Made by a program: the position numbers and the translations under genes
Source of the DNA: Paludibacteraceae bacterium
Lineage (GTDB): Bacteria; Bacteroidota; Bacteroidia; Bacteroidales; Paludibacteraceae
DNA length: 47,178 bases
Assembly (NCBI GenBank): GCA_017517845.1
Contig: JAFWXW010000024.1
Location: 1-47,178 of the forward strand
Reading direction: 5' to 3'
The notes under the pieces: model-generated
Database searches by the model: none
The model's input: only the letters and a program-made list of their open reading frames with translations
What the model was told of the DNA's origin: nothing
Part shown: positions 37,290 through 44,366 of the stretch, piece by piece
How positions within the stretch are numbered: the stretch's first letter is position 1
How the letters are laid out: every line of letters starts with the position of its first letter

Positions 37290-38419
37290 ATGAAAAAAAT
37301 TCAAATGGTTGACTTAAAAAGTCAATACGAAAAAATCCGCGAAGATGTAAATGCAGGTATTCAAGAAGTAATTGATACCACAACCTTTATTAAAGGTGGC
37401 AAAGTAAACGAATTCCAAAAGAACCTAGAAGCTTATTTAGGTGTAAAACACGTTATTCCAACAGGAAACGGTACAGATGCACTTCAAATAGCTCTTATGG
37501 CATTGGGTTTGAAACCAGGTGATGAGGTTATTACTCCAACCTTTACTTTCATTGCTACTGCAGAAGTTGTGGCACTTCTTGGTCTTACTCCAGTGGTAGT
37601 GGATGTAGAAGAAGATACCTTTAATATGGATATAGAAGCCGTTAAACGTGCTATTACTCCAAAACCAAAGCAATTGTTCCAGTTCACCTATTCGGTCAAA
37701 ATGCTAATATGGATGCTCTTTTACAATTGGCAAAAGAAAATAATTTATACATTGTAGAAGATGCTTGCCAATCTATTGGTGCAGAATACACTTTTGCAGA
37801 TGGTAGCAAGGCAAAATCTGGTTGTATAGGTAATATTGGTTGTACCTCATTCTTCCCATCAAAAAACTTGGGTTGCTATGGCGACGGTGGTGCAATCTTT
37901 ACAAACGACGACGAACTTGCTGCAAAAATGCGTGCTATTGCAAATCACGGCATGGTGGTACGTTATCATCACGATATGATAGGTGTAAACAGCCGTTTAG
38001 ACAGTATTCAAGCAGCAGTTCTTGATGTTAAACTTCGTCATTTAGATGAATACATCGCAGCTCGTCAAGCTGCAGCAGCTTATTATAACAATGCTTTTGC
38101 ATCTTGTGACAAATTAATCACTCCAGTAACATCAGATTTTACCACTCACGTATTCCACCAATATACTCTAAAACTTGTAGGTGTAGATAGAAATGGTCTT
38201 CAAGAATACTTAAAAGAAAAAGGTATTCCTGCAATGATTTATTATCCAGTGCCATTGCACCTTCAAAAAGCATATCAAGACCCTCGCTACAAAAAAGGTG
38301 ATTTCCCTGTAGCAGAAAAATTGATGGATTGTGTTCTTTCTCTTCCTATGCACACAGAACTAGACGAAGAACAACTTGCTTATATTACATCATCTGTTTT
38401 AGAATTTGTGAATAAATAA
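37290..38419 (+). pseudogene. wbpE: DegT/DnrJ aminotransferase (WbpE/WlbC/PorR-like), frameshifted
   Basis: The gene encodes a PLP-dependent sugar aminotransferase of about 376 residues that aminates UDP-3-keto-GlcNAc-uronate. Frame 1 (37290 to about 37660) has MVDLKSQYEKIREDVNAGIQ, PTGNGTDALQIAL and PTFTFIATAEVVAL. Frame 2 has VEDACQSIGAEYTF and the PLP-lysine segment FPSKNLGCYGDGGAIFTNDD (Lys in SKNLG), and it runs to a normal end. A single A missing from CCAAAACCAAAGC at 37661-37664 explains the break, since CCA AAA ACC AAA GCA would restore TPKTKAIVPVHLFGQN. This could be phase variation in an A tract, a recent mutation, or a sequencing error. It lies one base upstream of the acetyltransferase gene. 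Confidence 0.9.
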
Positions 38420-38420
38420 T

Positions 38421-38996
38421 ATGGAATATTTCAAGCACGAGTCATCATACGTAGATGAAGGTTGCCAAATAGGCAACGGTACAAAAATTTGGCACTTTAG
38501 CCACATTATGAGCAATTGTACCATCGGTGAAAACTGTAATATAGGTCAAAATGTGGTTATTTCCCCAAAAGTGGTGTTAGGTAACAACGTAAAAATCCAA
38601 AACAACGTGTCTGTCTATGAAGGCGTAATTGCAGAAGACGATGTGTTTATGGGACCTTCTATGGTGTTTACCAATGTGCTAAACCCTCGTAGCCACGTTA
38701 GCCGCAAAGACGAATACCGTGCAACCATTCTTCGTAAAGGTTGTAGTATAGGTGCTAACGCAACCATAGTTTGTGGTCACGAGATAGGTGAGTACGCACT
38801 AATTGGTGCAGGTACAGTAGTAACTAAAAATGTAAAACCTTACGCTTTAATGGTAGGAAATCCTGCTCGCCAACTTGGTTGGGTAAGCGAAAATGGTCAA
38901 AAACTTCACTTCGACGAAGAAGGTTTTGCAACATGCCCAGCAACAGGACAAAAATATCAACTTAAAGACGGATTTGTTAGTGAAGTTAGGAGTTAG
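38421..38996 (+). CDS. wbpD: UDP-2-acetamido-3-amino-glucuronate N-acetyltransferase (WbpD/WlbB-like)
   Basis: This 191-residue hexapeptide-repeat acyltransferase has a left-handed beta-helix: repeats around NGTKIWHFSHIMSNCTIGEN, then VVISPKVVLGNNV, PSMVFTNVLNPRS and ATIVCGHEIGEYALIGAG. It acetylates the 3-amino group made by the upstream aminotransferase. The last residues EVRS and the TAG stop are encoded by a heptamer array, so the native C-terminus is array-derived. It starts one base after the aminotransferase stop. Confidence 0.9.
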   Translation: MEYFKHESSYVDEGCQIGNGTKIWHFSHIMSNCTIGENCNIGQNVVISPKVVLGNNVKIQNNVSVYEGVIAEDDVFMGPSMVFTNVLNPRSHVSRKDEYRATILRKGCSIGANATIVCGHEIGEYALIGAGTVVTKNVKPYALMVGNPARQLGWVSENGQKLHFDEEGFATCPATGQKYQLKDGFVSEVRS

Positions 38997-39016
38997 GAAT
39001 TAGGAGTTAGGAGTTA
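38983..39016 (+). repeat. GGAGTTA heptamer array at the acetyltransferase 3' end
   Basis: Heptamers (GGAGTTA, one GGAATTA) on the plus strand. The CDS ends inside it as GTT AGG AGT TAG. Confidence 0.85.
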
Positions 39017-39051
39017 AAATCCTAAATTTAATTTAATAGAAAATTATTCAT

Positions 39052-40062
39052 ATGATAAATTTTGCAGTAGTAGGTCTAGGACACATTGGCAAACGCCATG
39101 CAGAAATGATTCGCAGAAACCCAGGTGCAAACCTAGTAGCAGTATGCGATGTGCTTCCAAAAGATAAAATAGACCCAGAAATAAAAGAAGATTATTACAA
39201 CGACTATGACGAACTTCTAAAACGCGAAGACATCGACGTAGTAAATATTTGTAACTTAAACGGTTTTCACGCAGAATATGCTATTAAAGCATTGGAAGCT
39301 AAAAAACACGTAGTACTAGAAAAACCAATCGCGCTAAACAAAGCTGACGCAGAAAAAATCGTGTTCAAATCACTTGAAATGTCACGTTCTGTATTCTGCG
39401 TAATGCAAAACCGTTATTCTCCACCAATGGCGTGGTTGAAGCAATTAGTTAGCGAAAAACGCCTAGGTGAAATCTATTTTGTGAAAGTAGATGCATTTTG
39501 GAACCGTGACGAACGTTACTACCAACGTGGTAGCTGGCACGGCACCAACAAACTAGACGGTGGTACACTTTACACCCAATTCTCTCACTATGTGGATATG
39601 CTTTACTGGCTATTTGGTGACATCACCAATATCCGTGGTAAATTTGCAAACTGCTCACACGGCGACTTAATTGAGTTTGAAGATACCGGTTGTGTAGATT
39701 TCGACTTTATCAATGGTGGTATGGGTTCACTAAACTATTCAACATCAGTTTGGGACAAAAACCTAGAAAGTTCTGTTACAATCATTGGTTCCAAAGGTAC
39801 TGTGAAAGTAGCTGGTCAATATATGGATACTGTAGTTCACTGCCACATCCAAGACTACGAAATGCCAGAGCTAAAAGAACCAACCCACGAAAACGACTTT
39901 GGTGCGTACAAGGGTGCTGCTCAAAATCACGGTTTTGTAATCAAAAACGTAATCGACACCCTAAAAGCAGGCTCTGCTATCGCAACCAACCTTCTAGAAG
40001 GTATGAAGGTGGTGGATATAATAGAACGCATCTATCAAGAACGCGATAAAAATAAATTTTAA
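39052..40062 (+). CDS. wbpB: UDP-GlcNAc-uronate 3-dehydrogenase (WbpB/WlbA-like, Gfo/Idh/MocA family)
   Basis: This 336-residue NAD-dependent oxidoreductase has the Rossmann loop AVVGLGHIGKRHAEMI at residues 4-19, the catalytic segment HVVLEKPIALN (Lys at about 95) and GGTLYTQFSHYVDMLYWLFGD. It oxidises C3 of UDP-GlcNAcA so that the DegT enzyme can aminate it. With the two preceding genes it gives three of the enzymes for UDP-2,3-diacetamido-glucuronate. In Porphyromonas gingivalis the homologues make the sugar that links T9SS cargo to A-LPS. The stop codon lies in the left arm of hairpin element C. Confidence 0.9.
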   Translation: MINFAVVGLGHIGKRHAEMIRRNPGANLVAVCDVLPKDKIDPEIKEDYYNDYDELLKREDIDVVNICNLNGFHAEYAIKALEAKKHVVLEKPIALNKADAEKIVFKSLEMSRSVFCVMQNRYSPPMAWLKQLVSEKRLGEIYFVKVDAFWNRDERYYQRGSWHGTNKLDGGTLYTQFSHYVDMLYWLFGDITNIRGKFANCSHGDLIEFEDTGCVDFDFINGGMGSLNYSTSVWDKNLESSVTIIGSKGTVKVAGQYMDTVVHCHIQDYEMPELKEPTHENDFGAYKGAAQNHGFVIKNVIDTLKAGSAIATNLLEGMKVVDIIERIYQERDKNKF

Positions 40063-40172
40063 AGAGTGATTTTGTCGCCTTGCTCGCCTTCGCAATCCTC
40101 ATTTACTACCAGTAAACTCCGGTTGCTCAGGCGTCGCAATTCTAAAAATCCCACCTTTAAAATTCATTTTTA
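40047..40172. repeat. Dispersed hairpin element, copy C
   Basis: A 126-bp element that starts inside the last codons of the preceding gene. Its ends are inverted repeats (TAAAAATAAATTTTAAAG at the left; the complement of the right end is TAAAAATGAATTTTAAAG). Core: AATCCTCATTTAC-N5-GTAAACTCCGGTTGCTCAGG, identical to copy B outside the five central bases. Confidence 0.8.
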
Positions 40173-40185
40173 GGAATATATTTAG

Positions 40186-40216
40186 AGACTCACTGAACCA
40201 TCGGTGAGTCTTTTTT
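40186..40216 (+). terminator. Terminator of the wbpE-wbpD-wbpB operon
   Basis: Perfect AGACTCAC/GTGAGTCT stem with a T6 run. Confidence 0.85.
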
Positions 40217-40226
40217 GTATCTAATA

Positions 40227-40304
40227 GTGCAATATATTGCACAAATGCTTTGAAAATATAAATACTCTTTCGTGTTTACCTATCAAAGGTGCAGTATAAT
40301 GCAC
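40227..40304. promoter_or_regulatory. Two operator-like palindromes upstream of the second DUF3791 module
   Basis: GTGCAATATATTGCAC (40227-40242, perfect) and GTGCAGTATAATGCAC (40289-40304, one mismatched pair) share the form GTGCAnTATAnTGCAC, 62 bases apart. The region 40217-40440 holds no gene. They could be regulator sites for the downstream genes or a palindromic repeat pair. Confidence 0.4.
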
Positions 40305-40440
40305 TTTTGTATTTAAAAAAGCAAAAGAATGTGGCTTCGCTCTTATCAAGAACGACTATACCGCTTCCAAAGGGTAGAAGTGTAGTTATGTGTTTGATAT
40401 TTTTTTGATTAATAATTTTGTTGATGTGGAACATAATATT

Positions 40441-40448
40441 TATATTTG
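40441..40448 (+). promoter_or_regulatory. -7 promoter element of the second DUF3791 module
   Basis: TATATTTG, 18 bases before the ATG at 40467. It overlaps the TTG at 40446 and so excludes that as a start. Confidence 0.6.
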
Positions 40449-40466
40449 TTCAAGAAAATATATGTT

Positions 40467-40691
40467 ATGTCTAGAGAAGAAAGAAATAGATTAAACTATA
40501 CAATAGCATTGATAGCTGAGTTTGCAAGCAGATTTGGTATAGGCGAGAAACAGGCACATAATTATTTGTCACGTTTTAATGGCTTATCTCATCTGACTAC
40601 ATATTATGACATAATACATACACTATCATTTGATGATGCTGTTGATGCAATGATACAAGTATGTGAACATAATGGAGGAAAATTAAAATGA
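40467..40691 (+). CDS. DUF3791-type small protein (copy with deleted toxin gene)
   Basis: A 74-residue homologue of the protein at 30600-30818, with the shared FNGLSHLTTYYDIIHTLSFD, DDAVDAMI and HNGGKLK blocks. A TTG at 40446 in frame is part of the promoter, so ATG at 40467 is the start. The frame is intact, which indicates it is either still useful or recently orphaned. Its TGA overlaps the ATG of the deleted DUF3990 remnant exactly as in the intact module. Confidence 0.75.
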   Translation: MSREERNRLNYTIALIAEFASRFGIGEKQAHNYLSRFNGLSHLTTYYDIIHTLSFDDAVDAMIQVCEHNGGKLK

Positions 40692-40741
40692 TATTATATC
40701 ATGGTACTTCATTGGCTCTTGAAAAACTGAAAAGACTATGA
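40688..40741 (+). pseudogene. Internally deleted DUF3990 gene, 17 codons left
   Basis: The frame reads MILYHGTSLALEKLKRL and stops. The first seven residues equal the start of the intact DUF3990 protein (MILYHGT), and the last four with their preceding Leu-Lys equal its end (LKRL). About 140 codons are missing in between. Both ATGA overlaps with the flanking small genes are preserved, so the deletion was in frame or has been kept in frame. No catalytic Tyr or Glu remains. Confidence 0.8.
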
Positions 40742-40971
40742 AATTGACATCATCTCAAATAAAGATTATGCAAGAAGATATGTATGCAGACTTAATACAA
40801 CTTCTTATAGAAAGGCATGGATATACAGTAGAAAAAGCAATGGATATTCTGTATAATTCAGATACTTTTGCTCGATTGCAAGATGCAAATACTGGTTTAT
40901 ATTATCAAAGTCCTGGGTATGTATATTCATTTCTTAATAATGAACTTTGTCTTTGTGACTATAGAATATAA
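40738..40971 (+). CDS. Small DUF3990-associated protein (copy with deleted toxin gene)
   Basis: A 77-residue homologue of the 31282-31503 protein, with KAMDILYNSDTFARLQD and LYYQSPGYVYSFLNNE. The reading frame is complete and begins in the stop codon of the deleted gene. Function unknown; its retention together with the DUF3791 partner argues that neither is toxic. Confidence 0.75.
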   Translation: MKLTSSQIKIMQEDMYADLIQLLIERHGYTVEKAMDILYNSDTFARLQDANTGLYYQSPGYVYSFLNNELCLCDYRI

Positions 40972-41027
40972 ACTCTAATGTTATTTCTTGAATTATATAA
41001 TAATAATTTGTGATAAAATATACTCTG

Positions 41028-41063
41028 AGCACGTTTTTTAATAAATTGAATAACGTGCTTTTG
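41028..41063 (+). terminator. Terminator after the second DUF3791 module
   Basis: AGCACGTT pairs with AACGTGCT and is followed by TTTTGTT. Confidence 0.7.
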
Positions 41064-41113
41064 TTATTGTGTAACTCAGTGTATTAAGACTAAACTACTA
41101 ATCAAAAAATTAT

Positions 41114-41584
41114 ATGCCTATGAAACTAAAGACTTTTACAACATTTCTTTTGTTGTTGTTAGCTTCTTTGCTTTATGCAAATGATGTAATAAAAATGGTT
41201 GCAGTGTCTGCCGATGACGATAACACAACTTATGCTTTAGCAGATGTAAATCGTATCAATGTGATTGCAGATGCAAATACAGCTTCAATGACCATTGTAG
41301 ACAATGATGGAAATTAGTATGCAGGTTATGTAAAGATTCTTTTTGCAGAGGCTCCAACAGACATTGAAGAACTTGGTTTTACACAAGTCTATGTATTCCC
41401 AAATCCAGTGGTAAATACCTTAAATATTCAAGGTGTGGATGAAAATACTCCTCTTGAAGTATATAATTTAACAGGAAAATCTGTATTAAAAGACAAAGGC
41501 ACAGAGCTTGATGTTACCTCTTTAAGTCAAGGAACATATATTCTTCGCATCAACAATCAATATGTAAAATTCATTAAAAAATAA
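41114..41584 (+). pseudogene. Secreted protein with T9SS type A sorting tail, interrupted by an amber codon
   Basis: A continuous 156-codon frame has a signal peptide (MKLKTFTTFLLLLLASLLYA, from 41120) and a short N-terminal domain. It ends with a T9SS sorting domain: VFPNPVVNTLNIQG, then PLEVYNLTGKSVLKDK, TYILRINNQYVKFIKK. A TAG at 41315-41317 (GGA AAT TAG TAT GCA) splits it after NDGN, so only the first 67 residues are made unless read through. The downstream half has no bias of decay. The sorting tail shows that the host has a type IX secretion system. Confidence 0.8.
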
Positions 41585-41590
41585 TACATT

Positions 41591-42496
41591 ATGAAAAAGT
41601 TTACTTTATTACTTATGTCTTTGCTAATGGTAACTTCATTAGCTTTTGCACAAAAGAAACTATGTGTTCATAAATTGGATGGAACAAAATTAGAAGTATT
41701 AGCTTCTGAGGTTTCATATATAGATTTTGAAGATATAGCTACAGACCCAGATGATGACCCAGTTGTTCCTGAAACTGGCGGTTTTGTTGCTAAACCTTTC
41801 TCTGTGTCAGAAAATAAAACGGTTACTTTCTCTCCTGGTAATTTACAGTATCATGCAGCAAATAATGAGTGGCGTTTTGCTCCAAGTCAAACTGATTATA
41901 TAGGTGAAGCTAATGAAAATATTAGTTCGACCTATAATGGTTGGATTGATTTGTTTGGTTGGGGTACAGGCAATAATCCTACAAATGCAAGTACTGATTA
42001 TAACGATTACCAAACCTTTGTAGATTGGGGAGTAAATAAAATAGGCAATGATGCTCCTAATACTTGGCGTACATTAACTTACGCCGAATGGAAGTATCTT
42101 ATCGAAGAGCGTCCTAATTATGACAAATTAATCGGTGTAGCACAGGTTAATGATGTTAATGGTTTGATTCTTTTGCCAGATAATTGGACTTGCCCAAGTG
42201 GTGTTACATTCAAATCTGGTTTCCACGAAGATTATGGTACAGATTATTATGCAGCTTACCAAACTTTCAGTGCTTCAGATTGGGCTAAGTTAGAGAACTC
42301 TGGTGCAGTATTCTTTCCTGCTGCGGGTCACCGCGGCGGTTCCAATGTCAACTACGTGCTGAACTACGGCAAGGTTTGGTCTGCCACTGTGAATAATTCG
42401 GGCGGCACGAACGGCCTTGGCTTCGACTCAGGCGAAGCGGGCGTGAACTTCAGCATTCGCGACCTCGGTCACTCTGTGCGTCTAGTTCAGGATTAA
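41591..42496 (+). CDS. Secreted protein with C-terminal C-lectin/FGE-like (FISUMP-type) domain
   Basis: A 301-residue protein with signal peptide MKKFTLLLMSLLMVTSLAFA and a short N-terminal unit (KLCVHKLDGTKLEVLASEVS) resembling the start of the preceding gene. A domain follows with NGWIDLFGWGTG, TWRTLTYAEWKYLI, FFPAAGHRGGS, GKVWSATV and the ending RDLGHSVRLVQD. These are hallmarks of the FISUMP / formylglycine-enzyme-like fold that many diversity-generating retroelement (DGR) target proteins use. The last 160 coding bases are 60% GC (96 of 160 counted) against 35% in the gene just upstream (21 of 60 counted). No T9SS tail is seen. Confidence 0.8.
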   Translation: MKKFTLLLMSLLMVTSLAFAQKKLCVHKLDGTKLEVLASEVSYIDFEDIATDPDDDPVVPETGGFVAKPFSVSENKTVTFSPGNLQYHAANNEWRFAPSQTDYIGEANENISSTYNGWIDLFGWGTGNNPTNASTDYNDYQTFVDWGVNKIGNDAPNTWRTLTYAEWKYLIEERPNYDKLIGVAQVNDVNGLILLPDNWTCPSGVTFKSGFHEDYGTDYYAAYQTFSASDWAKLENSGAVFFPAAGHRGGSNVNYVLNYGKVWSATVNNSGGTNGLGFDSGEAGVNFSIRDLGHSVRLVQD

Positions 42497-42514
42497 CTTG
42501 TTGCAAATGCGTTA

Positions 42515-42538
42515 GGACACTGCACGCAGTGTCCCTAC
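42515..42538. repeat. 24-bp palindromic repeat, copy 3
   Basis: GGACACTGC-AC-GCAGTGTCC followed by CTAC, 18 bases after the stop of the lectin-like gene. Confidence 0.85.
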
Positions 42539-42603
42539 ACGAGTTTGCAGTTTAAACCATATTAAAATAGCATTTAAAAGGTATTTAAACCGTATCTCAA
42601 ATG

Positions 42604-42633
42604 GCACTCAGATGTTTATCTGGGTGCTTTTTT
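42604..42633 (+). terminator. Terminator after the lectin-like gene
   Basis: GCACTCAGAT/ATCTGGGTGC stem with T6. The right half (ATCTGGGTGCTTTTTT) recurs at 44281. Confidence 0.8.
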
Positions 42634-42746
42634 GTATATTACTCATAACAATGAAAAATAGAACTACTTGACTTGTCAAATAGTTCTATCTTGGTAGCTA
42701 GTCATCTTAACTCATTGGGAAGGCAGATTACTAACTTACTGATAGT

Positions 42747-44195
42747 TTATGAAAACAAATTCTCAAGGGTTATAACCTGTTGAAAAGCCCCGCTATACTC
42801 ATTATAAGCAAGTCCGTAAGTTGTTATGAGTGTGCTGTGAACTGCATACTTCCTTGGAAGTTTTTCGTGAATTTTGTTGACTCTGGATGCAATTTTTTTG
42901 TAAAAATCTCCACTCACAACGAAATCTTCGTTGTAGAACTTCATCTCACACATATTCACTACATTGTCATTTCGGTTGATAAGTAAATCTATCTGCATTC
43001 CAGACTCATCTTCATTACCAGGTACAATCCAATTTGATTGAGATGTTATAACTCCAGAAATACCCAGTGCACTCTTGATTTGTGGCATGTGTCTAATGCA
43101 AAGATCTTCAAATGCAATACCTCGCCAACTGACAACACTTTGAGCCAATTGATTGTTAGTCCAGAAATTTGTGTTGATGACGTTTTTTCCAGATACATAT
43201 TTAATATAGAATAAGCAGAACGGATCGATTAATCTGTAGTGATCTTCTCTTGTTGTCTTACCAAAAGGAGTATATCTCACAATAAAATCACTTGCAATTA
43301 AGGCATCAAGTAAGGTGCTAATGTCACCACCTTCTGCTAGTTCAAGTTTGGAAATTATTTCCTTTCTAGTAAATCCGCTATGGCGTGTTGCCAATAGTCT
43401 AATTATCTTCTTCATCACTTCGGGATTCTTGAATACCGAAGCAAAAAGACGGTCAAACTCGTTATGCAATTTTGGCTTCTGAGAAAAGAATAAATTGTCT
43501 ATATTCTGTGCGAGGCTGTTATGCTTGGTTAAATATCCAAGGTAGTATGGAATACCGCCAAGAATCATATTGCACTGCGCAATATCATATCGCGACATCT
43601 TGATTTCTTTGCTATGTAAGAAATCCTCTGTCTCTTTTAGCGTAAATGGCGACAACTTAATTTCGTAGGTTGTTCTTCCGTAAAGTCCTCCTGTATCATT
43701 AATTAGGTTATCCAAAATCCATGAGTTAGCGCTTCCGCACACTATTACCATAAGGTTGTCGCGGTGACAACCCCATGTATTCCAAAATGCCTCAAATGCA
43801 GTTAGGAATCCTGAGCGTGGAGTATCCAACCAAGGAAGCTCATCGAGAAATACTACTTGTCTATCTCCATTATCAATGTTGCTCAAATGTTGCTCAAGCA
43901 TAAAGAATGCATCCAACCAAGATGTCGGTTGTTTACTCTTCTTCATGCCATGCATTAACAATGAATGATAAAAGTGCTTCAACTGGTTTTTGAACATATT
44001 TTTTTTGCCAGAATCTTCGTTGTTTGGAGAGAGACCAGCATGTCTAAATGTGATTCTGCCCTTCAAGGCCTCATCTACCAAGAATGTCTTGCCAACTCTA
44101 CGTCTTCCATAAACAGCCACCATCTGTGCTTTGTTGCTGTTATACAAGTCATTCAACTCTTGAATTTCTTGTTTTCTACCAATTATATTTTCCAT
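42747..44195 (-). CDS. AAA+ ATPase with DUF234-type C-terminus
   Basis: This 482-residue protein starts with MENIIGRKQEIQEL and the P-loop VYGRRRVGKTFLVDE (about residues 28-42). Walker B is VVFLDELPWLDT (about 112) and the sensor is IVCGSANSWILD. A winged-helix region follows (about 270-320, ATRHSGFTRKEIISKLEL). The C-terminal domain has a D-(E)xK pattern, MQIDLLI and MCEMKFYNE, typical of DUF234 / PD-(D/E)xK-like folds. Such archaeal-type ATPases are common in gut Bacteroidales in many copies; the role is unknown. It has its own -7 element and is flanked by a 16-base direct repeat (42618, 44281), so it may be an insertion. Confidence 0.85.
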   Translation of the reverse strand: MENIIGRKQEIQELNDLYNSNKAQMVAVYGRRRVGKTFLVDEALKGRITFRHAGLSPNNEDSGKKNMFKNQLKHFYHSLLMHGMKKSKQPTSWLDAFFMLEQHLSNIDNGDRQVVFLDELPWLDTPRSGFLTAFEAFWNTWGCHRDNLMVIVCGSANSWILDNLINDTGGLYGRTTYEIKLSPFTLKETEDFLHSKEIKMSRYDIAQCNMILGGIPYYLGYLTKHNSLAQNIDNLFFSQKPKLHNEFDRLFASVFKNPEVMKKIIRLLATRHSGFTRKEIISKLELAEGGDISTLLDALIASDFIVRYTPFGKTTREDHYRLIDPFCLFYIKYVSGKNVINTNFWTNNQLAQSVVSWRGIAFEDLCIRHMPQIKSALGISGVITSQSNWIVPGNEDESGMQIDLLINRNDNVVNMCEMKFYNEDFVVSGDFYKKIASRVNKIHEKLPRKYAVHSTLITTYGLAYNEYSGAFQQVITLENLFS

Positions 44196-44218
44196 AAAAC
44201 CATTGTTTATTTCTCCAC

Positions 44219-44226
44219 AAATATAT
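44219..44226 (-). promoter_or_regulatory. -7 promoter element of the ATPase gene
   Basis: TATATTTG on the minus strand, 24 bases before the ATG at 44195. Confidence 0.6.
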
Positions 44227-44366
44227 AAAAAATATAGATTGCGGAGAAATAAAACGACTTATTTCTTCGTGTAAAGGTAAATCTGGGTGCTTTTTTTGTC
44301 AAAAATGGCAGAAAATTGTCATTGGTATACAATTTGATTGTTTGATTAGTGAAAGGAGAAAAAATT

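Noticed and set aside
39690-40049. Open frame of 119 codons within the dehydrogenase gene
   Set aside because: Overlaps a strongly conserved gene in another frame and shows no family features.
13612-41317. General reassignment of TAG to an amino acid
   Set aside because: TAG ends several normal genes here (iorB, TonB receptor, acetyltransferase, RNA methyltransferase with overlap into the next start), so it works as a stop.
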